A DNA stretch of 64,000 nucleotides from JBMOMT01 sp049324835 (GTDB taxonomy: Bacteria > Chloroflexota > Anaerolineae > CAYNKW01): contig JBMOMT010000046.1 in the NCBI GenBank assembly GCA_049324835.1, positions 1 through 64,000 on the forward strand, in the 5' to 3' direction. A program made the position numbers and the translations under genes. Each line of letters opens with the position of its first letter. Within the stretch, counting starts at the first letter, position 1. A model generated the notes under the pieces. It saw only the letters and a list, made by a program, of their open reading frames with translations, was not told where the DNA came from and did not search any database. Below, piece after piece: positions 1 to 8,380 of this stretch.

Positions 1-1193
1 GGTGTGGCGGTATGGGTGGGTGTGGGGGTGGGAGTATGGGTGGCGGTGGCGGTGGGGGTGTGCGTCGGTGTGGGAGTGTGGGTGGGTGTGGCGGTGTGGG
101 TGGGAGTGGGGGTGTGGGTGGGAGTGGGGGTGTCGGTGGCCAGCCAGGTGCGCATCGGCTCGACGTGGGTGCACAAAAAGGCGATGGCGCCCAACAGGAT
201 CAACAATCCGCCGATGCTTAACAAAACGATCCAGAAAGAGCGGCCGCTCTTGTGGGCGGTTTCGGGCGGTGCGGGTTGGGCCGGTTCGGACTCTGGTTCG
301 TGGGGTGGCGGTGCCGCGGCGGCCGGTTTTTTGGGCGCTCGAATCGCGGATCGGGATGGGCCAGGGGTTGGCCAATCTGGGCCCGGCAGTTTGAGGCCGG
401 CCACTGCCGGGCTTTTTTCTGTCGTGGGAGCCTCCGCGGTGGAAGCCATCTGCGCAGCGACGAGGGTGATGTTGTCTGGCCCACCACGTTCGTTGGCCAG
501 AGCCACCAACCTTTCGACTGCCTGTTCCAGCGGTGTATCACCGAAAATGGCTGCGATCTCGGCGTCTGGCACCTGGTTGGTGAGGCCATCGCTGCACAGA
601 AAAACGATATCGCCCGGCTCCAGCTCGCGCTCGAAAAGGTCACTCTCGATCTTGGCGGTGTTGCCCAGGGAACGGGTGATGACGTTACGATAGACATGCT
701 GGCGGGCCTGTGCTTCGGTCAGGATGCCGGCCTCGACTTGTTCGCCCACCCAGGAGTGATCGTGGCTGACCTGTTCGATGACTCCCTGGTGGATCAGGTA
801 GGCGCGGCTGTCGCCCACGTTCAACACCCACAGGTGAGCACCACGCACCACGGCCGCCACCAGGGTGGTGCCCATGCCGGCTTTATCGCCCGCAGAACGG
901 GCAAAGATGGCCTGGTTGGCTCTATCGGCGGCCTGTTGTAGACTTGTGGCAGGCGGGGTAGATGGATCGGTGTAATAGTGCTCGAAAAGGGTTTCGATGG
1001 CCTGCTGGCTGGCAACCTCACCGGCGGCGTGGCCACCCATGCCATCGGCGACGGCCATGAGCCAGCCCTTGTGCGCCACAGCCTCGGCGGAAACGTTGTG
1101 CTGCTCGATTGTCCCGTAGCTGTCCTCGTTCAGGTCTCTGACCTGGCCGGGGTGTGACAGGGCGGCGACTTTTGGCGAGAGTGAGTAGTTCAT
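1..1193 (-). CDS. PP2C-family Ser/Thr phosphatase with membrane anchor, 3' end cut by window
   Basis: Reading the minus strand from ATG at 1193 gives a complete PP2C catalytic domain (about residues 1-245) and no stop before the window edge. Visible metal-binding and catalytic motifs in order are DLNEDSYG, VADGMGGHAAGE, LNVGDSRAYL, FLCSDGLTN and GGPDNITL. A Pro/Ala-rich linker follows, then one membrane segment near residues 320-341 (FWIVLLSIGGLLILLGAI) and an outside tail of repeated Thr-Pro-Thr-His units. This is the bacterial PstP/Stp1 type that reverses Hanks-type kinase phosphorylation; no kinase gene is in the window. The GGTGTGGG-like tandem repeat at 1-135 is simply the coding DNA of the Thr/Pro tail. 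It is divergent from the amino-acid transporter and has its own promoter. The missing C-terminus could carry another extracellular domain. Confidence 0.9.
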   Translation of the reverse strand, partial: MNYSLSPKVAALSHPGQVRDLNEDSYGTIEQHNVSAEAVAHKGWLMAVADGMGGHAAGEVASQQAIETLFEHYYTDPSTPPATSLQQAADRANQAIFARSAGDKAGMGTTLVAAVVRGAHLWVLNVGDSRAYLIHQGVIEQVSHDHSWVGEQVEAGILTEAQARQHVYRNVITRSLGNTAKIESDLFERELEPGDIVFLCSDGLTNQVPDAEIAAIFGDTPLEQAVERLVALANERGGPDNITLVAAQMASTAEAPTTEKSPAVAGLKLPGPDWPTPGPSRSAIRAPKKPAAAAPPPHEPESEPAQPAPPETAHKSGRSFWIVLLSIGGLLILLGAIAFLCTHVEPMRTWLATDTPTPTHTPTPTHTATPTHTPTPTHTPTATATHTPTPTPTHTAT

Positions 1194-1255
1194 GCTGACC
1201 CCCCAAGATGACCATACGAAGAAGACACTCGGCGGTGCGAGCGTGGGTTTGCCTT

Positions 1256-1284
1256 ATTTTACTCCGACTTGGAAATTTTGACAA
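1256..1284 (-). promoter_or_regulatory. sigma70-type promoter for the PP2C gene
   Basis: On the minus strand, TTGTCA (1279-1284) and TAAAAT (1256-1261) are separated by exactly 17 nt. The start codon lies about 55 nt downstream of the expected transcription start. Confidence 0.6.
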
Positions 1285-1306
1285 CAATCAGGTGAGGAAA
1301 TCTACC

Positions 1307-1335
1307 TTGACATATGGCGCAATGAGGGTTATAAT
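1307..1335 (+). promoter_or_regulatory. consensus sigma70-type promoter, toward the amino-acid ABC operon
   Basis: TTGACA (1307-1312), 17 nt, TATAAT (1330-1335): both hexamers match consensus exactly. It points at the solute-binding protein gene, leaving a leader of about 415 nt interrupted by a MITE-like insertion at 1408-1560. It is back to back with the PP2C promoter. Confidence 0.7.
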
Positions 1336-1399
1336 GATGGTCGCCGAACTTTTTTGGCCCTTCCTGCAAGATCCTCGGTGCCCCATTCGGAAAGTCAGT

Positions 1400-1568
1400 A
1401 AAAACTCGTAACTGCTCACCCTCCCGCAGGCTCTGGTAGGGGCACGGCATGCCGTGCCTCCTTGTGCCGCTACATTTTGCAGATTTACCGGGCCCAGTCG
1501 GCTAAATTGTGGCACAGGATAACCGATTTCAGCCTGCGGGAGGGTAGGCTGAGCAGTTACAAAAACTC
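1400..1568. mobile_element. MITE-like element A, copy 1, with 8-bp target-site duplication
   Basis: The 153-bp element at 1408-1560 begins GTAACTGCTCACCCTCCCGC and ends with the inverted counterpart (AGCCTGCGGGAGGG...TGAGCAGTTAC). The right arm carries five extra bases (GCCTA on its own strand). It is flanked directly by AAAAACTC at 1400-1407 and 1561-1568, a perfect 8-bp duplication. A second copy lies at 61729-61871. It has no coding capacity. GTAA ends with 8-bp duplications are the known signature of IS66-family elements, so mobilisation by an IS66-type transposase elsewhere is inferred. The interior contains the palindrome GGCACGGCATGCCGTGCC (1441-1458), absent from copy 2. Confidence 0.85.
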
Positions 1569-1757
1569 TTTAAGCCCCCATCTCGGGGGCGCTCCAGTGC
1601 CAGAGTTGTAAAAGACAGCCCAAGGGTGGGGCTTTGAGCATGTGTGAGAACTCTCTGTGCTTGGAAGGAGGTGATCAGCAGAGATTTTCGACGCTGGTAC
1701 ACAGCATCTGACGAGTCCGTTTTTGAATTGGCGTTTTGAACGCAGAAGGAGCAAACA
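1569..1757 (+). promoter_or_regulatory. structured leader of the solute-binding protein gene
   Basis: No gene is seen here. The leader holds hairpin GCCCCC/GGGGGC (1574-1590), a weaker AGCCC/GGGCT hairpin followed by TTT (1617-1635), and AAGGAGGTGATC (1665-1676). That last motif is a 12-nt complement of the usual 16S rRNA 3' end, but it has no good start codon at proper spacing. The gene's own ribosome site is AGAAGGA at 1744-1750. Confidence 0.4.
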
Positions 1758-2642
1758 TTGAGCAAGAAAGGTTTTTATCTGTTACTGGCTGCCATGCTGA
1801 TCGTTACGCTGATGCTGGCGGCCTGCCAGACCCCCGAACCCACTCCTGTTCCCACTCAACCCCCCGTTGCCGATCTGCTGGATGAAGTGATGGCTGCCGG
1901 CAAGCTGGTGGTCTCTACCGATCCCAACTATGCGCCGCAAAGCTTTTTGAACGAGTCCGGCCAACTGGACGGTTTCGACGTCAACGTGGCGCAAGAAGTG
2001 GCCAAGCGGCTGGGAGTGGAGGTCGAGTTTGTGACGCCCGACTGGGACATCATCACGGCGGGCAACTGGGGTGCTCGATGGGACCTGAGCGTCGGTTCGA
2101 TGACGCCGACGGAGGCCCGAGCCGAGGTGTTGTGGTTTACCGAGCCATACTATTACACCCCGGCGGCGTTTGCGGTGCACAAAGACAATACGAGCATCCA
2201 ATCGCCGGCAGACTTGACAGGCAAAAAGCTGGGGCTGGGCGCGGCGACGACGTACCTGGACTTTTTGCAAGGGACTTTGCAGATGCTGGGTGGGGAGGTG
2301 ATGTACGACCCGCCGCCGGGCGTCGAGATAGTCGAGTACACCACGGACGCAGAGGCCATCCAAGACCTGGCGTTGGGTGATGGGGTGCGGTTGGTGGCGG
2401 TGATGTCGGCGCAGCCCACGATCCAGAACGCCATTGATGAAGGGTTGCCGCTCAAATATTTGGGCACGCCGGCGTTCTACGAACCGCTGGTGTTCGCTTT
2501 GGACAAGGGCCGCGGGCCATCGGACAGGATGGTGAGCAAGTTGAACGAGATCGTTGCCGCCATGCACGCCGATGGCACCCTGCCAGCGCTGTCTATCGAG
2601 TGGTACGGCATCGACATCACCACACTCGTCAGGCCAGAGTAA
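1758..2642 (+). CDS. family 3 amino-acid-binding lipoprotein of an ABC transporter
   Basis: This 294-residue protein starts at TTG 1758, chosen because AGAAGGA lies just upstream and a signal peptide follows at once. The lipobox LMLAAC puts the acylated cysteine at residue 23, followed by a short Thr/Pro linker. The remainder is a type II periplasmic-binding fold of the polar amino-acid (SBP_bac_3) family: VVSTDPNYAPQSF, QLDGFDVNVAQEVAKRLG, DLSVGSMTPTEARAE and a C-terminal LPALSIEWYG. It would hand an amino acid to the downstream permease (2902-5043) and ATPase (5048-5800). The ligand cannot be read from sequence. A basic amino acid is possible given the nearby lysine aminomutase, but that is inference. 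Confidence 0.9.
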   Translation: MSKKGFYLLLAAMLIVTLMLAACQTPEPTPVPTQPPVADLLDEVMAAGKLVVSTDPNYAPQSFLNESGQLDGFDVNVAQEVAKRLGVEVEFVTPDWDIITAGNWGARWDLSVGSMTPTEARAEVLWFTEPYYYTPAAFAVHKDNTSIQSPADLTGKKLGLGAATTYLDFLQGTLQMLGGEVMYDPPPGVEIVEYTTDAEAIQDLALGDGVRLVAVMSAQPTIQNAIDEGLPLKYLGTPAFYEPLVFALDKGRGPSDRMVSKLNEIVAAMHADGTLPALSIEWYGIDITTLVRPE

Positions 2643-2659
2643 AACGGCCGGTCTTTTAG

Positions 2660-2708
2660 GGGGCAGGTGCAACGCATTCTGATACCAGCGTGCGTTGCAC
2701 CTTGCCCC
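2660..2708. repeat. long REP-like hairpin (AGGTGCAACGCA family)
   Basis: Arms 2660-2676 and 2691-2708 pair over 17 bp with a single bulged base; the loop is 14 nt. It lies just after the binding-protein stop codon and has no T-run, so it looks more like an mRNA-protecting or REP-type hairpin than an intrinsic terminator. Related palindromes occur at 5802-5830, 19419-19512 and 36439-36453. Nothing else is evident up to 2886. Confidence 0.65.
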
Positions 2709-2901
2709 ACGATCTGAAACAAGCCTCATACCCTGGCCTGGCTGCACTCTTGACGCGCCTGGCATGGCTTTGCGCTACTCAGGGTGCTTCGAATGACTTG
2801 TGCCAGGTCTGCCCCAGACAACAAATACACCCTCACCTGTGGGGCAAGCTGCAGCAGTATCGAGATTCCAATTCAACTCGAACGATAAGGAGGGCGTCAT
2901 C

Positions 2902-5043
2902 TTGCTCCAGTCTACTGGCTTGTCACCTCAAACCAGGGCGATGAGACGGCTATGCTTCCTGATCGCCCTCACGGCAGGCCTGAGCCTGCTCTATGCCTTA
3001 CAATATTACCTGGGCGGCCCGCTGCAGATTTCTGTGACCAGCCCGGTGAACGATGCGGCGATCAGCCCCGATGGGGGGCTGGTCGCTGCTGCTTCTGGCG
3101 ATGGCGCGGTTCGACTGTGGGACATCTCCCACGGCTGGCAACCGCGCACCCTGACCGGTCACGAGGCGCCGGTGATGCGGCTGGCTTTTCTGCCCGCCGA
3201 CGCCACACTCGTCTCTGCCGACCGGGACGGCCAGCTGCGTTTCTGGGACATGCCCGGTGGTCAGGTGCAGGCCGAGCTGGACACCGGCGACAGGCTGACC
3301 GATCTGGCCCTGTCTGCCGATGGTTCGACGCTGGCGGTCGTCGGTGAAAAGGGCGCCATCCACCTGTGGGCTGTGGCCACCAGAGAGCTGCTGCTATCTA
3401 TTGCTCCCGGTGAGAGTGTTCGGCTGGCTGTGGCTCTCAGCCCCGATGGTTCACTGGTGGCGGCCGGTGACGCCGAGAGCATCCAGATGTGGCAGTCCAC
3501 AACAGGAGCAGAATTCCTGCGGCTGACGGGCGAATGGAAAGATCAACAGACGCAGCAGGATTGGCTGGGCCACGAAAAACCGGTGACCGCCCTGGCCTTC
3601 AGCCCCGATGGAGCTTACCTGGCCTCCGGCGATGACAAAGGCGCCATCCTCATCTGGGATGTGCAAGAGAGGGCGCTGGCCTGGGAAGCCAAGGGCCATC
3701 TGGGGGCCGTGGAAGACCTGACCTACGATGATTCTGGGGACTATTTACTTTCTGCCGGGCGTGACAATTATCTGCGTCGCTGGCAGGCCAGCGGCGCCAA
3801 ATTCGCCGGCATCTTTGAGGGGCATCTCGGCCCGGTGACCGGTGCAGTTTTTGGCGGGCACGCCGACATCATCTACTCCGCCGGCTCCGATGGCAGCGTG
3901 CGGCGCTGGGACGCCGTCAACGAGATCGAGCTTCAACTGGTCTGGACCAGGCTCGGTCTGACGTCTGCCTGGGGTGTGGTTTTTGCCCTGTGGATGTTGG
4001 TCAGCGGTCTGGTGGGGCTGCTGCTGGCTTGGGGGTTGTGGCGCGTGCGCACCTGGGGGCACCTGGGCGCGTTGACCCTTTACCTGACCGGGCCGCTGTT
4101 CACCGTGATGTTGCCTCTGTTCGAGATCACGTCCTATCCCTTTACCTGGGGGCAGCGATTTTGGATCGCCTGGCCGCTGCTGCTGCTGCTGGGCTGGTAT
4201 GCTTTTTTGGTGCTCTATTTGCGGCGCGACGAGATCGCCATTCCATACCAGGCTCCTGGCGCCCGGTCGCTGGCCGAGCAGTTGATGGCTGCCCGCCGCT
4301 CGCAGGGCATTCGCCACGGTCTGTCGGTGCTGGCCGCGTGGTTGTTGATCTTTGTGTTGCTCTTTTCTATGCTGCGTCGCTTTGGCCTGGACGTGGCGTT
4401 CATGAGAAACTGGCTGCCTTTTATCATGGGCGGCGCCGGGCTAACATTGTTCGTTTCGGCGCTGGCCATCGTGCTGGCCACGTTTCTGGCGCTGATCGGG
4501 GCGCTGGGACGGCTCTCCGGCAACCCGCTGGCCAACGGCATTTCCGGCTTTTACGTGTCGCTCATCCGGGGCACACCGCTGTTGGTGCAGATATTCATCT
4601 GGTTTCTGGCCCTGCCCCAGGTGGGCCTCACACTGCCGCCGCTGGCCGCCGGCATCCTGGCGCTGGGGGTGAACTATGGCGCCTACATGACCGAGATCTT
4701 TCGGGCCGGCATTCAGGCCATCGGCATCGGCCAGTACGAGGCAGCCCAGGCGCTGGGCATGTCCACCGGCCAGACCTTTCGCCGCATCGTGTTGCCTCAG
4801 GCGTTTCGTATCGTCATCCCACCCATCGGCAACGAGTTCATCGCCATGATGAAGGACTCGTCACTGGTCTCCATCATCACCGTCCAAGAACTCACTTTTC
4901 GGGCGCAAAAGATCGGACGGCAGAACTTTCGTAACCTGGAGACATTTCTCATCGCCGCCGGCTTTTACTGGATTCTGACCATCATCTTTCAGTATTTCCA
5001 GGGCAAGCTGGAGACCTACATGGCCCGTGGCGAGCGGAGGTAG
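2902..5043 (+). CDS. WD40 propeller fused to amino-acid ABC permease
   Basis: A 713-residue product starting at TTG 2902, with AAGGAGG eight bases upstream; ATG 2941 is the alternative. Order of parts: one membrane segment (about 16-35); seven WD40 blades (about 48-345) whose D-strands read VRLWD, LRFWD, IHLWA, IQMWQ, ILIWD, LRRWQ and VRRWD; three or four membrane segments (about 355-440 and 472-491); then a complete HisM/GlnP-type permease domain (501-713) with SLIRGTPLLVQIF and the ATPase-docking loop QYEAAQALGMSTGQTFRRIVLPQ. Ordinary permeases of this family have about 220 residues, so some 490 residues are added at the N-terminus. The reading frame is continuous with no sign of a join error. 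The upstream binding protein and downstream ATPase (RBS inside this gene's end) complete the transporter. The propeller's side of the membrane and its partner are unknown. Confidence 0.9.
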   Translation: MLQSTGLSPQTRAMRRLCFLIALTAGLSLLYALQYYLGGPLQISVTSPVNDAAISPDGGLVAAASGDGAVRLWDISHGWQPRTLTGHEAPVMRLAFLPADATLVSADRDGQLRFWDMPGGQVQAELDTGDRLTDLALSADGSTLAVVGEKGAIHLWAVATRELLLSIAPGESVRLAVALSPDGSLVAAGDAESIQMWQSTTGAEFLRLTGEWKDQQTQQDWLGHEKPVTALAFSPDGAYLASGDDKGAILIWDVQERALAWEAKGHLGAVEDLTYDDSGDYLLSAGRDNYLRRWQASGAKFAGIFEGHLGPVTGAVFGGHADIIYSAGSDGSVRRWDAVNEIELQLVWTRLGLTSAWGVVFALWMLVSGLVGLLLAWGLWRVRTWGHLGALTLYLTGPLFTVMLPLFEITSYPFTWGQRFWIAWPLLLLLGWYAFLVLYLRRDEIAIPYQAPGARSLAEQLMAARRSQGIRHGLSVLAAWLLIFVLLFSMLRRFGLDVAFMRNWLPFIMGGAGLTLFVSALAIVLATFLALIGALGRLSGNPLANGISGFYVSLIRGTPLLVQIFIWFLALPQVGLTLPPLAAGILALGVNYGAYMTEIFRAGIQAIGIGQYEAAQALGMSTGQTFRRIVLPQAFRIVIPPIGNEFIAMMKDSSLVSIITVQELTFRAQKIGRQNFRNLETFLIAAGFYWILTIIFQYFQGKLETYMARGERR

Positions 5044-5047
5044 AGAC

Positions 5048-5800
5048 ATGACGGAACCGATTATCAAGGTGAGTGGGTTGCACAAATACTTTGGCCCGCT
5101 GCACGTCATCCAGGGGGTAGATTTGGAGGTGATGCCGCGCGAGGTGGTGGTCATCATCGGCCCCTCCGGCGCGGGCAAGAGCACCTTTTTGCGCTGTCTC
5201 AACTTTTTGGAAGAACCCTCGGCCGGCACCGTCGAGATCGATGGCGTGGCGATCAGAGCCCGGGAACCGGGACCGGAGCACCGGCGGCACATCCGCGGCA
5301 TCCGCGAAAAGGCGGGCATGGTCTTTCAGCAGTTTAATCTTTTTCCCCACATGACCGTGCTCGATAACATCATCGAAGCGCCGCTGACCGTGAAAAAAAT
5401 GGCGCGCGACCAGGCCATCGCCAAGGCCGAAGAGCTGCTGGCCTGGGTGGGCCTCTCGGAAAAACGCGACGAGTTCCCCTCGCGCCTCTCCGGTGGGCAG
5501 CAGCAGCGGGTGGCCATCGCCCGCGCCCTGGCCATGGAGCCCAAGATCATGCTCTTCGACGAGCCTACCTCGGCCCTCGACCCGGAGCTGATCGGCGAGG
5601 TGGTAGAGGTGATGGAGCGTCTGGCCGACGAAGGCATGACCATGGTGGTCGTCACCCACGAGATCCACTTTGCCCGCGACGTGGCCGACCGGGTCATCCT
5701 CATGGCCGACGGCGGTTGGGTGGAGATGGGGCCGCCGGACGTGCTCTTTACCAGGCCCGAACAGGAGCGCACCCGCCAGTTCCTGGCCCACATTTTGTGA
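5048..5800 (+). CDS. amino-acid ABC transporter ATPase (GlnQ/HisP type)
   Basis: A 250-residue ATPase beginning at ATG 5048, preceded by GGAGGT that overlaps the permease stop region. An upstream in-frame start at 5027 lies inside the permease gene and is less likely. Walker A is GPSGAGKST, the signature motif LSGGQQQRVAIARAL, Walker B IMLFDEPTSALDPE and the switch histidine lies in VVVTHE. Length and motifs match the polar amino-acid subfamily. It drives the transporter formed by the binding lipoprotein (1758-2642) and the WD40-permease fusion. Confidence 0.95.
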   Translation: MTEPIIKVSGLHKYFGPLHVIQGVDLEVMPREVVVIIGPSGAGKSTFLRCLNFLEEPSAGTVEIDGVAIRAREPGPEHRRHIRGIREKAGMVFQQFNLFPHMTVLDNIIEAPLTVKKMARDQAIAKAEELLAWVGLSEKRDEFPSRLSGGQQQRVAIARALAMEPKIMLFDEPTSALDPELIGEVVEVMERLADEGMTMVVVTHEIHFARDVADRVILMADGGWVEMGPPDVLFTRPEQERTRQFLAHIL

Positions 5801-5801
5801 A

Positions 5802-5830
5802 AGGTGCGACGCACTTTCAAAGTGCGTCGC
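5802..5830. repeat. AGGTGCGACGCA-family palindrome abutting the assembly gap
   Basis: GCGACGCACTTT (5806-5817) and AAAGTGCGTCGC (5819-5830) form a perfect inverted repeat around one base, immediately followed by Ns. It sits two bases past the ATPase stop codon. The gap probably arose because a longer copy of this repeat could not be resolved. Confidence 0.7.
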
Positions 5831-5840
5831 NNNNNNNNNN
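5831..5840. other. assembly gap (10 Ns)
   Basis: Ten unknown bases, likely a fixed-size scaffold join, so real length is unknown. TTTGTGAA occurs on both sides (5794-5801 and 5841-5848), which could mean the flanks overlap or that sequence is missing between ATPase and deaminase genes. Confidence 0.95.
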
Positions 5841-5915
5841 TTTGTGAACGGGCCCCCCATCTTCCACCGCGCCCCCCACCTCTCGTCGCACCTCTCACTG
5901 TGAGGGAGGTTTGTC

Positions 5916-6914
5916 ATGGATTGGTTCGAGCGCGTGCCCAAAGTCGAGTTGCACCTGCACCTGGAAGGCGCTATCCCTCTGGACGCGCTGTGGTCGCTGG
6001 TGTGTCAATACGGCGGCGACCCCACCGTGCCGGACCGGGCGGCGCTGGCGCGCCGCTTTCGTTACCGCGATTTTCCCCACTTTATCGAGATCTGGAACTG
6101 GAAAAACAACTTTTTGCGCCGCTACGAGGATTTCACTTTCATCGCCGAGGCCGTGGCGCGTGACCTGGCCGCCCAAAACGTGCGCTACGCCGAGGTCTTT
6201 TTCTCGCCCGCCGATTTCACCCGCCACGGTCTGCAAACTCAACGGCTGGCCCAGGCTATCCGCGCCGGCCTGGAGCGCGTGCCGCAGATCGAGGCGGCGC
6301 TGGTAGCCGACCTGGTGCGCGACACCGGCCCGGCGCGGGCCGCCGACACGCTGCAACAGGTGTTCGAAGTCCGCGATCAGGGCATCGTTGGCGTGGGCAT
6401 CGGCGGCTCGGAGCAGGCCTTTCCGCCGCAGCCGTTCGCGCCGGTCTACGAGCAGGCGCGGCGGCTGGGCTTTCGCACCAGCGCCCACGCCGGCGAGGCC
6501 GCCGGCCCGGAGAGTGTCTGGGGCGCGATCCGGGCGTTGAGGGTGGATCGCATCGGCCACGGCAGCCGCGCCATCGAAGACCCGGCGCTGCTGGATCACC
6601 TGGCCGGGCACCAAATTCCCATCGAGATGTGCCCCCTGTCCAACGTGTGCACCGGCGTGGTGCCGGCCATCGAGGCCCACCCCATCCGCCGCTTTTTCGA
6701 GCGTGGCATCCCGGTCACCGTCAACACCGACGATCCCAAGATGTTTGGCAACTCGCTGGCCGAGGAATACCGGCTGCTGGAGAGCCGGCTGGGTTTCAGC
6801 CGCGACGAGATCCAGACGCTGATCCTGGAGGGCATTCGCTCGTCGTGGCTGCCGGAAGACAGAAAAAAGTTGATGGTTGAAGCATTTCGCCAGGAGCCGG
6901 CCTGGCGGGCGTAG
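5916..6914 (+). CDS. add: adenosine/adenine deaminase family protein
   Basis: A 332-residue metal-dependent deaminase starting at ATG 5916 behind GAGGGAGG. Catalytic motifs of the ADA family are all visible: VELHLHLEGA (metal-binding His-x-His, residues 13-15), TSAHAGEAAG, RIGHGSRAIED, MCPLSNVCTG and TVNTDDPKMFGN. It would deaminate adenosine (or adenine) to inosine (or hypoxanthine) in the cytoplasm. Length fits the family. It lies downstream of the amino-acid ABC genes across the assembly gap, so operon membership is uncertain. It ends only 12 bp from the convergent methyltransferase gene, with no strong terminator between. Confidence 0.85.
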   Translation: MDWFERVPKVELHLHLEGAIPLDALWSLVCQYGGDPTVPDRAALARRFRYRDFPHFIEIWNWKNNFLRRYEDFTFIAEAVARDLAAQNVRYAEVFFSPADFTRHGLQTQRLAQAIRAGLERVPQIEAALVADLVRDTGPARAADTLQQVFEVRDQGIVGVGIGGSEQAFPPQPFAPVYEQARRLGFRTSAHAGEAAGPESVWGAIRALRVDRIGHGSRAIEDPALLDHLAGHQIPIEMCPLSNVCTGVVPAIEAHPIRRFFERGIPVTVNTDDPKMFGNSLAEEYRLLESRLGFSRDEIQTLILEGIRSSWLPEDRKKLMVEAFRQEPAWRA

Positions 6915-6926
6915 CAGGGCTCGCCC

Positions 6927-8369
6927 CTACGACCGGCGTTGAATGAACGCCTCGCCGCGGGCCATCAGCGCCTCGTGATCTCGTGGCGGCGCGGCGCCGG
7001 CCATCAGTTCCGCCGTGCGCTGGCGCAGCGCGTCGTCGGCGCGGGGCGATCCCCGTTCCTGCCAGGCCTCCAGTGTCAGGTTGGGCCAGAGGTGGCTCTG
7101 GAAATAGGCCCGCCGGAAGTGTTTCAGCGTCAGTGGCGAGGTGAGGTAATCACCGCCGGGGCCAACTGCGGCGATCTCGTCCATCGCCAGCGCGTCCTCG
7201 TCCAGCGGGAACCCTGCCGCCAGACGGCGGGCCTGGGTGATGATCTCGTCGGCCAGGACCACCACCGTCGGCGAAAAGGCCTTGGAGCCCAGATTGTCGC
7301 CCACGAAAGGCACCAGCCCCGCCTTGCCCAGACAGCTCGTCAGGTGATTGATCCACTGGTGGCCGGCAGCGATCAGATCCCCGCCCCAGCCCATGCCGCT
7401 GCCGGAGGTGCCGGCGTGCGGCAGGCGATAGAAAGCCATCATCTCGGCGCAGGCCAGATCGATGAGGTAGCTGTGGGCATCGTAAAAACTGCCCATGCCC
7501 TTCATGTCGAAATAGGCTGGCAGGCAGCCCAGGATGATCGGCGCGCCCGCTCGCACCAACTGGCTGAACACCAGCCCGGCCAGCAGCTCGGCGTTGAGCA
7601 GGGCCAGCGCACCGGCAGGGGTGATGGGTGTGCTGGCGCCGGCCATGCCGTAATTGGAATAGATGAACGGCAGGCCCCGCTCGATGGCCAGCATCATCTT
7701 GTCGGCGGTGCCCTGGTTCAGCACCAGCGGCGTGATGGGGTTGAAGTAGGGCATGATAAAGGGCCGCCCGGCCAGATCGCCGTGCAGGTGGGCCAGCAGG
7801 TCCAGCACGTCGGGGAAGCGATCCTCGTCGGAGACCAGCAGCACCAGCGGTTTGATGGTGTTGGCCGTCATTTCGAGCGCGGCGTACAGGTCCGAGACCT
7901 CCGGCGGCGCATCCTGCACGATGCCCACCGTCGAAACCGCGTCAAAGCCGGGCAACGCGTCGCCCAGCCGCACCGAGGCGGCCATGTGGGCGCGGGTAAA
8001 GGGTGTCACGGCGTCGGTGAGGGGGTTCTGGAAATAGAGGGCCGTCACGCCGATGCCGAAACGGGTCGGCTCGTCGCTGCCCAGGCAAAACGCCAGGTTC
8101 CCCCGCCGGTCGAAAATCTCCACCCGCCGGGGGGCGGTCGCCAGCGCCTGCGCCACCAGATCGGGTGGGATGCGCACCCGGTCGCCGCCTGCCTGATCGG
8201 CAGACGGGTCGAGCCGACCAATAGCCCGGCCAAAGATCTGCCGCGCTGCCTCTGAATCGACGCGTAGCCCCACCGTGGAAAGGATGTCCAGCGACGCCTG
8301 GTGCAGTCGCTGCATCTGGGCCGCACTCAACACGCCGAGCCGGGGCCGGATGATGTCGCTCTGGGTCAT
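6927..8369 (-). CDS. MttB-family corrinoid methyltransferase, non-pyrrolysine (paralog 1)
   Basis: A 480-residue member of the trimethylamine methyltransferase (MttB) superfamily, starting at ATG 8369 behind AGGTGA. Family traits include the N-terminal RLHQASLDILSTVGLRV, the central LLNAELLAGLVFSQLVRAG and the C-terminal AVGPGGDYL...LKHFRRAYF. There is no in-frame amber codon, so it lacks pyrrolysine and belongs with the non-Pyl members, which demethylate quaternary amines such as glycine betaine, proline betaine, carnitine or gamma-butyrobetaine. It would donate a methyl group to the corrinoid protein encoded at 14378-15025. It lies 11 bp downstream of paralog 2. Substrate unknown. Confidence 0.88.
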   Translation of the reverse strand: MTQSDIIRPRLGVLSAAQMQRLHQASLDILSTVGLRVDSEAARQIFGRAIGRLDPSADQAGGDRVRIPPDLVAQALATAPRRVEIFDRRGNLAFCLGSDEPTRFGIGVTALYFQNPLTDAVTPFTRAHMAASVRLGDALPGFDAVSTVGIVQDAPPEVSDLYAALEMTANTIKPLVLLVSDEDRFPDVLDLLAHLHGDLAGRPFIMPYFNPITPLVLNQGTADKMMLAIERGLPFIYSNYGMAGASTPITPAGALALLNAELLAGLVFSQLVRAGAPIILGCLPAYFDMKGMGSFYDAHSYLIDLACAEMMAFYRLPHAGTSGSGMGWGGDLIAAGHQWINHLTSCLGKAGLVPFVGDNLGSKAFSPTVVVLADEIITQARRLAAGFPLDEDALAMDEIAAVGPGGDYLTSPLTLKHFRRAYFQSHLWPNLTLEAWQERGSPRADDALRQRTAELMAGAAPPRDHEALMARGEAFIQRRS

Positions 8370-8380
8370 CTGCTCACCTC

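Noticed and set aside
1..135. Non-coding tandem GTGGGTGTGG repeat
   Set aside because: It is explained by coding of the Thr/Pro tail of the PP2C protein on the minus strand.
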